Shown piece by piece: positions 59,018 to 64,000 of a stretch of 64,000 bases of DNA. The first letter of the stretch is position 1, and each line of letters begins with the position of its first letter. This DNA is from Vitellaria paradoxa (taxonomy: Eukaryota > Streptophyta > Magnoliopsida > Ericales > Sapotaceae), in assembly GCA_019916065.1 (NCBI GenBank), contig CM034241.1, positions 2,200,562 through 2,264,561 on the forward strand, written 5' to 3'. The position numbers and the translations under genes were made by a program. The notes under the pieces were generated by a model. It was given only the letters and a program-made list of their open reading frames with translations, was not told the DNA's origin and made no database searches.

Positions 59018-62000
59018 AAAGTGATCTTAGTTTTACTCTTTTCTATAAACTATTTATCATCTAAACCGGTGGGATGGTTGATCCCAATTAACAGAAAATA
59101 AGTCAATATAAATAATAAAGTTACCCCGTCTCTTCTTAGCTTAAGATTTTAGTTGAGATGGTTACTAACACTTTTAATATGGTATCAGAGTAACCAAAGG
59201 CCTTGAATTCAGAACTCACCACCATCCAAAAAATTTTAATAGTCGCACGTATCTGGTACTTTCAAACTCCAAAAAAGTCAGTCATGGCCATTTTATAAGA
59301 ATAAATAATAATACCCCCTCCTTGTAAGTTAAGATCTTAGGTGAGATAGTGATTAACAATTTAACAAACCCACTAACCCGTGTGTGGATGTATTTTACTC
59401 TAGTGAATAGTCAGTATCTAAGAACATTGCTCTTTCCTAACATTCACAATTTTTTTTGCAGCTTCCCTTGTCCCTGGTACCAGAAAGTGCCCCTCTCCCT
59501 AGCACTAAGCCCTAGAATAATCTCAGAGGTTGCGCGGTTTAAACCTGATATAATACATGCTTCATCCCCTGGGATTATGGTAAGTCTTTCAATTGTTCTT
59601 GTTCTCACTCAAAAGCATATGGCAAGTTCTTCCCTTGAAAGGTTTATCCAGAGAATTTGCTTGTGTTACGCCATTGACGGTGTCTCTTTACACCTGCAGG
59701 TATTTGGTGCTCTTGTTATTGCAAAACTACTATGTGTTCCTATAGTGATGTCTTATCACACCCATGTTCCTGTGTAAGTAGCATCCTTTTGTTTTATTGA
59801 CCTATACTTACTAGTAGACATTCAAATGATGAAAAAAGTGGGGAAGAAAACTATGAGAAAATCATCAGATCCATTTGCCGCTACCATAGCCACACATCTT
59901 CAAAATGTAAACCTGTCCTGTTTGTCACTATGATGCCCTTGCTCCTTATGAAATGTCAATATAGTGCATTGGGTTTGGTTAAGTCTTGTTTTGTCATGCA
60001 GATACATACCGAGATACACCTTTAGTTGGCTGGTCAAACCTATGTGGTTGATCATAAGTGAGCGAGCTTTCATTCTGCCCTCAGTTGAATATACATTCCA
60101 ACTTTTCCTACCTGTGGGTAATAATTGAGGTTCATTCTTTTATCTACAGAATTTCTTCATAGGGCAGCTGATCTTACACTGGTCCCATCTGCTGCCCTAG
60201 CAAAGGAGCTTGAAGCAGCTAGGGTAACAGCAGGTAAAGTTAAACGTATCATGCCTAGTAGATAACTCTGCAGACTTTCACATTGATTACAGAACACAGT
60301 TAGAATTTATGGTTCTGCTTCCAATGTATTTAGTGTTGACGTTTTTATCACATTTCTTTCAAAATAATAAATACACTTTGCACATCATGGTTTCCCATTG
60401 TGCAAATGAAAGTAACTAGCTTATATTCATGCTTCTGCAGCTGCATTAGAAATGATATCCTTCTTCTTTTTCAGCTAACAAGATCCGTCTTTGGAACAAG
60501 GGTGTTGATTCTGAAAGCTTCCATCCTCGATATCGCTCTCATGAAATGCGATTAAGGCTAAGGTAGGATCTCTTTCAATCCTGCAATTTCATTGCCAATT
60601 TTTCCATCTGATACAAGTTTCTTATGAATGGTAATATGTGAGTTTTCTGGAATCAGTAATGGTGAGCCTGAGAAACCATTGGTAGTCCATGTTGGACGAC
60701 TAGGAGTCGAGAAGAGTTTGGATTTACTCAAAAGGTATTGTTTGTGCACCTCGGAAACTTTACTTGCAACGAGTGATGGATTTTTTATTTTTATTTTTTG
60801 GGTTTTGAAAGTTTAATACACACTGCTAAAAACTTCCACATTATTCCTTAGTCTTTTGTTTACAATGAGTTGGAACCGTGCTAGTGTGGATTGCTTCCTA
60901 GTTGTTCTAATTTCTAAACTTTTAACATTTGATATGCATGATTGAACAGTGTCATGGACAAGCTTCCAGAGGCGCGAATTGCTTTTGTTGGAGATGGGCC
61001 ATACAGGTAATTGACACTTTGAACTTATTGGCTGTTCATTTCTGCCAACAACATTGCAAAAATACTCTATATAATTTAGCATAATTCTTTTTTTTTCTTT
61101 TTAACGAATTCATCTTATTGTACCAGTCCAATCCACCTTTGGTTTCAGCCTACCTTAAGCAACCATTTCAAATAAGTATTTATAGTGACCTAGTCAACGA
61201 ATCAAGCCTTTAGCCAAATGAAAAATGGTATGTTTTATGGGGGGTAGTTAAGTGTTTTCTCCAGTCTGGGTTGCCATAGGGTACTATGTTGAAGACAATT
61301 GTGACAAATTGGGGTTATGGGGCTAGTTTTCACATCATTATCATGGGCGTGTTTGGAGCTCAATTTTTTTCCAAAAACCTCTACAAATCTCTACAAAACT
61401 TTTCCTATCTTGAACCATGTAACTCTCTATAAAATCTTTACAAATTCCAATAAAATCTCTATAAATCCTTATATCTAAAATTTCTACAAATTTCAAAAAG
61501 TTTGGACACAAAATATCAAAAGCTGTCTGCCAACGATCTAATTTCTCTTGCTAGAATCTGTTTGAATGGATTTTTACTGTTCATCTCTATCTTTTATGGT
61601 TTGTTGGTTACATTCCAAACGCCAAAAAGTAACTAAAATTACATTTTATCTCAACTTTTATAATTCCAAACGGCCTCTAAATGAAGAAGTAAACATTCAG
61701 ACATGCTTGATTAATTCCTTTAAAGAAAAGATTAAACTTTATGCCCACTGACCACCGAAAATGGCGATCACGACCTTGTATTTCTTTATTTTGCTGGAAT
61801 GACCTTAAAATTTATTCGTAGAGTTTGGTTTCTTTATGGCAGGGAGGACCTGGAAAAGATGTTCTCCGGCATGCCTGCAGTATTCACAGGGATGTTAGGA
61901 GGCGAGGAGCTCTCTCAGGCGTATGCCAGCGGAGACGTTTTTGTGATGCCTTCAGAATCAGAGACGCTCGGGCTTGTTGTACTGGAGGCCATGTCCTCAG

Positions 62001-62338
62001 GACTTCCAGTTGTGGTTGCTCGTGCCGGAGGAATCATAGATATAATCCCCGAAGACCAGGAGGGTAAAACTGGGTTTTGCTTTAATCCCGGAGACGTTGA
62101 CGATTGCGTAAGCAGATTGAAGCTGCTGTTGCATGACCGTGAACTCAGAGAGATGATGGGCAAAGCGGCACGAGAAGAAATGGAGAAGTATGATTGGAGG
62201 GCAGCCACCCGGAAGATACGGAACGAGCAATACAACGCGGCCATTTGGTTCTGGCGGAAGAAGAGAGCGCAACTACTGAGACCTTTCCAGTGGATATTCA
62301 GGCGATTTTTTCAGCCACCGGCGGTTGACTACCGGTGA
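54225..62338 (+). CDS. SQD2: SQD2, UDP-sulfoquinovose:diacylglycerol sulfoquinovosyltransferase
   Basis: Eleven exons: 54225-54574, 57268-57334, 57922-57992, 59462-59579, 59700-59773, 60002-60057, 60150-60233, 60475-60562, 60657-60734, 60950-61006, 61843-62338. All introns are GT-AG and the frame is continuous, giving 512 aa (Arabidopsis SQD2 is about 510). Residues 1 to about 85 are a Ser/Thr/Arg-rich chloroplast transit peptide. A GT-B, family GT4 glycosyltransferase follows, starting RRIALFVEPSPFSYVSGYKNR. Landmarks: SYHTHVPVYIPRY (220-232), EKPLVVHVGRLGVEKSLDLL (exon 9), and the EX7E nucleotide-sugar motif E388...E396 in PSESETLGLVVLEA. The enzyme makes the sulfolipid SQDG at the plastid inner envelope, the last step after SQD1, and is important under phosphate starvation. 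The exon 3 donor (AG|GTTGTA) is weak, but the family alignment fixes it. Confidence 0.96.
58182..58440. repeat. Tandem duplication of about 135 bp in SQD2 intron 3
   Basis: Two diverged copies, about 58182-58310 and 58311-58440, share AAAAATTCTATATCAATRAA, AAGGATTCATATCTTGATA and TACTTGAAYATGT-like phrases in the same order. Non-coding. Confidence 0.65.
58987..59020. repeat. C21-A13 homopolymer junction in SQD2 intron 3
   Basis: A run of 21 C (58987-59007) is directly followed by 13 A (59008-59020). A (GT)14 run lies upstream in the same intron (58031-58058). Lengths here may be affected by sequencing error. Confidence 0.7.
59090..59365 (+). mobile_element. TRIM/LTR retrotransposon relic in SQD2 intron 3
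   Basis: AGCTTAAGATTTTAGTTGAG followed by ATATGGTATCAGAG (about 59178-59191) looks like an LTR 3' end plus methionine-tRNA primer site. A second LTR-end copy, GTAAGTTAAGATCTTAGGTG, lies at about 59327-59346, only some 150 bp later, as expected for a very short TRIM. The 5' LTR end is not resolved. Confidence 0.45.
61344..61679. mobile_element. Family B-like MITE in SQD2 intron 10
   Basis: GGGCGTGTTTGGAGCTCAAT and ATTCCAAACGGCCTCTA are inverted ends. The interior repeats CTCTACAAATCTCTACAAAA-type phrases and ACTGTTCATCTCTATC, as in the other B-type elements. It fills about 40% of the 836-bp intron and ends 163 bp before the last exon. Confidence 0.55.
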
Positions 62339-63484
62339 AATAGACATCCCCTGTGGTTTTTGAAACATGATGCATTAATTAAGAGGGGCCCTTCTCTTGT
62401 TACATGTGGTATTGATTTGTGTTTGGACCACAGAGTTCGATGGGTGGCTCTTTATCATTGGCGTTAAGGAGATTGATTGATTTGGATTGAAAGCTCAGTG
62501 TAATAAGCACGGAAAGTTGATAGTTAATTCTATCACATGCTCTGTATGTAATATCCCTACCTTCTTAAAGGAATTCAACCATCGTTGATGATGCAACTAT
62601 CATAAAGCTTATTAACTATCAGCAAAGTTAGAGTGTCCAAACCACATTTGATCTCGTGAGTTTTCAGCATTGCGGAATGAGGCACGTGCAGAGTCCATGC
62701 TGTGACGATCCCTTGTTGGTTGGGAAGGGGATCGTGGGCATTGATATAAACGTGGGTCGGTTATCCATTCAACAAAAAAAAATTGCTCCAGTGATGAAGC
62801 TCATCACTAGTGGCAGTCCAGCCTTGTTTTTTCTAAGAATCCCACAAAATTCTAGAAAAGGTTACCATTTTTTCTTAAGTCAAAATTTTGAACCCATCAC
62901 TTGTGGAAAGAGATAGGAGGGTAAGGTTTGGCAATGTAGGAGAGGTTTTGAGGGGAAAAAGAGGGAAACTGGCATTGTGGGTGAAATGAAACTCGTGAAT
63001 GGTAAAGATTCATTCAAATATTTGTTAAATTAAAAATAAATAAATGAATTTGAATCATTAAATTTTAATTAAAAGATTTTCAACCTAATTTTTTGGAGAG
63101 ACATTGGAAGGGAATGTCAACGCTCCCCCGAGTCTTTTGAGGGGGAAGATGATGGTAATCCTCGTACGAAATTCGTTATAAGTACTAAAAATATCCCGCC
63201 GCCAACCCATGTAACTTGTTTGCAACAATTTCAGGTTGCCAAAGCACTCTCAAAATATGCTATTTGTCAATACACGAAGGTGCATAAATTTCTAATCTCG
63301 TGGAAAGTGCATACTTTTTTTTTTTTGCAGTAATACAAGCATGCATAGTGGAAAAATCGTCATTGCCCAAAAGTAATTAACGGCCGCGAAAACTTTAATC
63401 CTAGCCGTCCATGTTTTGAATGTTTGTCATGATCTTGCCACATCATCAGAAAAACCCATCCGGATGATGTGCCGCGTCACCATT
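62339..63484. other. SQD2 3' flank, intergenic, BAHD 3' flank
   Basis: About the first 250 bp should be the SQD2 3' UTR (AATAAG at about 62501). On the other strand the BAHD gene should terminate before about 63300. Between them is ordinary DNA. The 86-aa ORF at 62656-62916 shows no features. Confidence 0.4.
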
Positions 63485-64000
63485 CTAAGATACATATTGC
63501 ATGAACTCCTCGTCGGTCTCCAGACCCGCCATGGTCTCCGGCGCCAAAACCACTTCCAGATCAACGCTACCACCACCATCACGGCCGGGAAACGCCGAGA
63601 TCTTGCCGTCGAATTTGTTGGCCTTGCCGCTCCGCACCGCCAGGGGTCGGCCCCACCCGAAATCATTGTCGTACATCGGGAATCTCGGAGAGCTACCCAT
63701 AGTTATCGACGCACCATCGGGGTTCCCCAGCGGAAACAGCCGAGGGTTGCTCTCCCAAGCCTTCACTCCGCCGCGCACGGTGGCATCGTCGTGCGCAACC
63801 ACCTTCTGGTGCAGCAGGTTCCCGCACCAGTGCAGATCCCGAGAGAGAAGTTCCCCGACGGAAGCAACGGTCGGGATGCTCTGTATAGCGTTCCCGAAGT
63901 ACAACGGCTCCAGCCGCGGCTCGAGCCTCTGGCGGCAGTTGACTGCCATCCGAAACGTCGTCGTTTTAGTGCCATCAAGCTTTCTCGCACGAGTCACCGC
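63485..64000 (-). CDS. BAHD acyltransferase, C-terminal part (At3g50280/EPS1-like)
   Basis: The frame is open from the window edge to the stop at 63485-63487, 171 codons, so the N terminus and the catalytic HxxxD motif lie outside. Diagnostic C-terminal blocks: AVNCRQRLEP, LYFGNAIQSIPT, MGSSPRFPMYDNDFGWGRP with the structural DFGWG motif, SGKANKFDGKISAFPGRDGG and SVDLEVVLAPETM. BAHD enzymes move acyl groups from CoA thioesters to alcohols or amines in the cytosol. The PGRxGGGSxDLEV text fits the clade of At3g50280 and EPS1, but the substrate cannot be read from this half. This is the second frame-confirmed GC-rich coding island after the BTB gene. Confidence 0.92.
   Translation of the reverse strand, partial: AVTRARKLDGTKTTTFRMAVNCRQRLEPRLEPLYFGNAIQSIPTVASVGELLSRDLHWCGNLLHQKVVAHDDATVRGGVKAWESNPRLFPLGNPDGASITMGSSPRFPMYDNDFGWGRPLAVRSGKANKFDGKISAFPGRDGGGSVDLEVVLAPETMAGLETDEEFMQYVS

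Overview
The window is nuclear DNA of a flowering plant, most likely a eudicot. Its genes are split by GT-AG introns, exons are GC-richer than the very AT-rich intergenic DNA, and the proteins are plant-specific. I see no operon, ribosome-binding site, CRISPR array or phage. I cannot name the species.

Genes. Four complete protein genes and one partial gene are supported. (1) A GPAT6-type sn-2 glycerol-3-phosphate acyltransferase (cutin pathway), + strand, 9800-14261, three exons, 504 aa. (2) An intronless T1-type BTB/POZ protein with WD40-like blades, +, 30346-31773, 475 aa. (3) A small Ser-rich protein of the kind databases call 'josephin-like', -, 37496-37909, 137 aa. (4) SQD2, the chloroplast sulfoquinovosyltransferase of sulfolipid synthesis, +, 54225-62338, eleven exons, 512 aa. 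(5) The C-terminal 171 residues of a BAHD acyltransferase, -, 63485 to the window edge. They are ordinary neighbours with no shared pathway, although GPAT6 and SQD2 both belong to glycerolipid metabolism. A minus-strand block at 20.9-23.7 kb looks transcribed but non-coding and holds candidate box C/D snoRNAs.

Repeats. Much of the rest is mobile-element debris. 1-1.6 kb: 3' end of a Ty1/copia element with its LTR. 8.0-9.2 kb: non-autonomous CACTA transposon with a 3-bp target duplication. 23.7-28.4 kb: tandem LTR-gag-LTR-gag-LTR array of a gag-only Ty3/gypsy-type element. Its middle LTR is interrupted by a head-to-head inverted pair of Cassandra TRIM elements, which carry 5S-rRNA-like sequence and are flanked by a 5-bp duplication. 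29.6-30.1 kb: a MITE whose core is replaced by a gypsy gag fragment. 35.85 kb: a SINE with a perfect 13-bp duplication. 38.3-38.9 kb: a foldback element with arms of about 257 bp. 41.4-42.2 kb: a probable solo gypsy LTR. 44.5-45.6 kb: a 146-bp satellite whose every unit encodes a perfect 14-bp hairpin. 51.4 and 53.5 kb: two hAT-type elements with 8-bp duplications. At least five MITE families are present in several copies.

Limits. Exon joints were placed by eye from splice sites and family conservation. Repeat families were recognised from termini, target duplications and hallmark motifs, not from searches. Nothing in the window compels the claim of a new biochemical system. The most unusual structures are the inverted Cassandra dimer inside the tandem gag-only array, the hairpin satellite, the gag-carrying MITE and the snoRNA-like locus.
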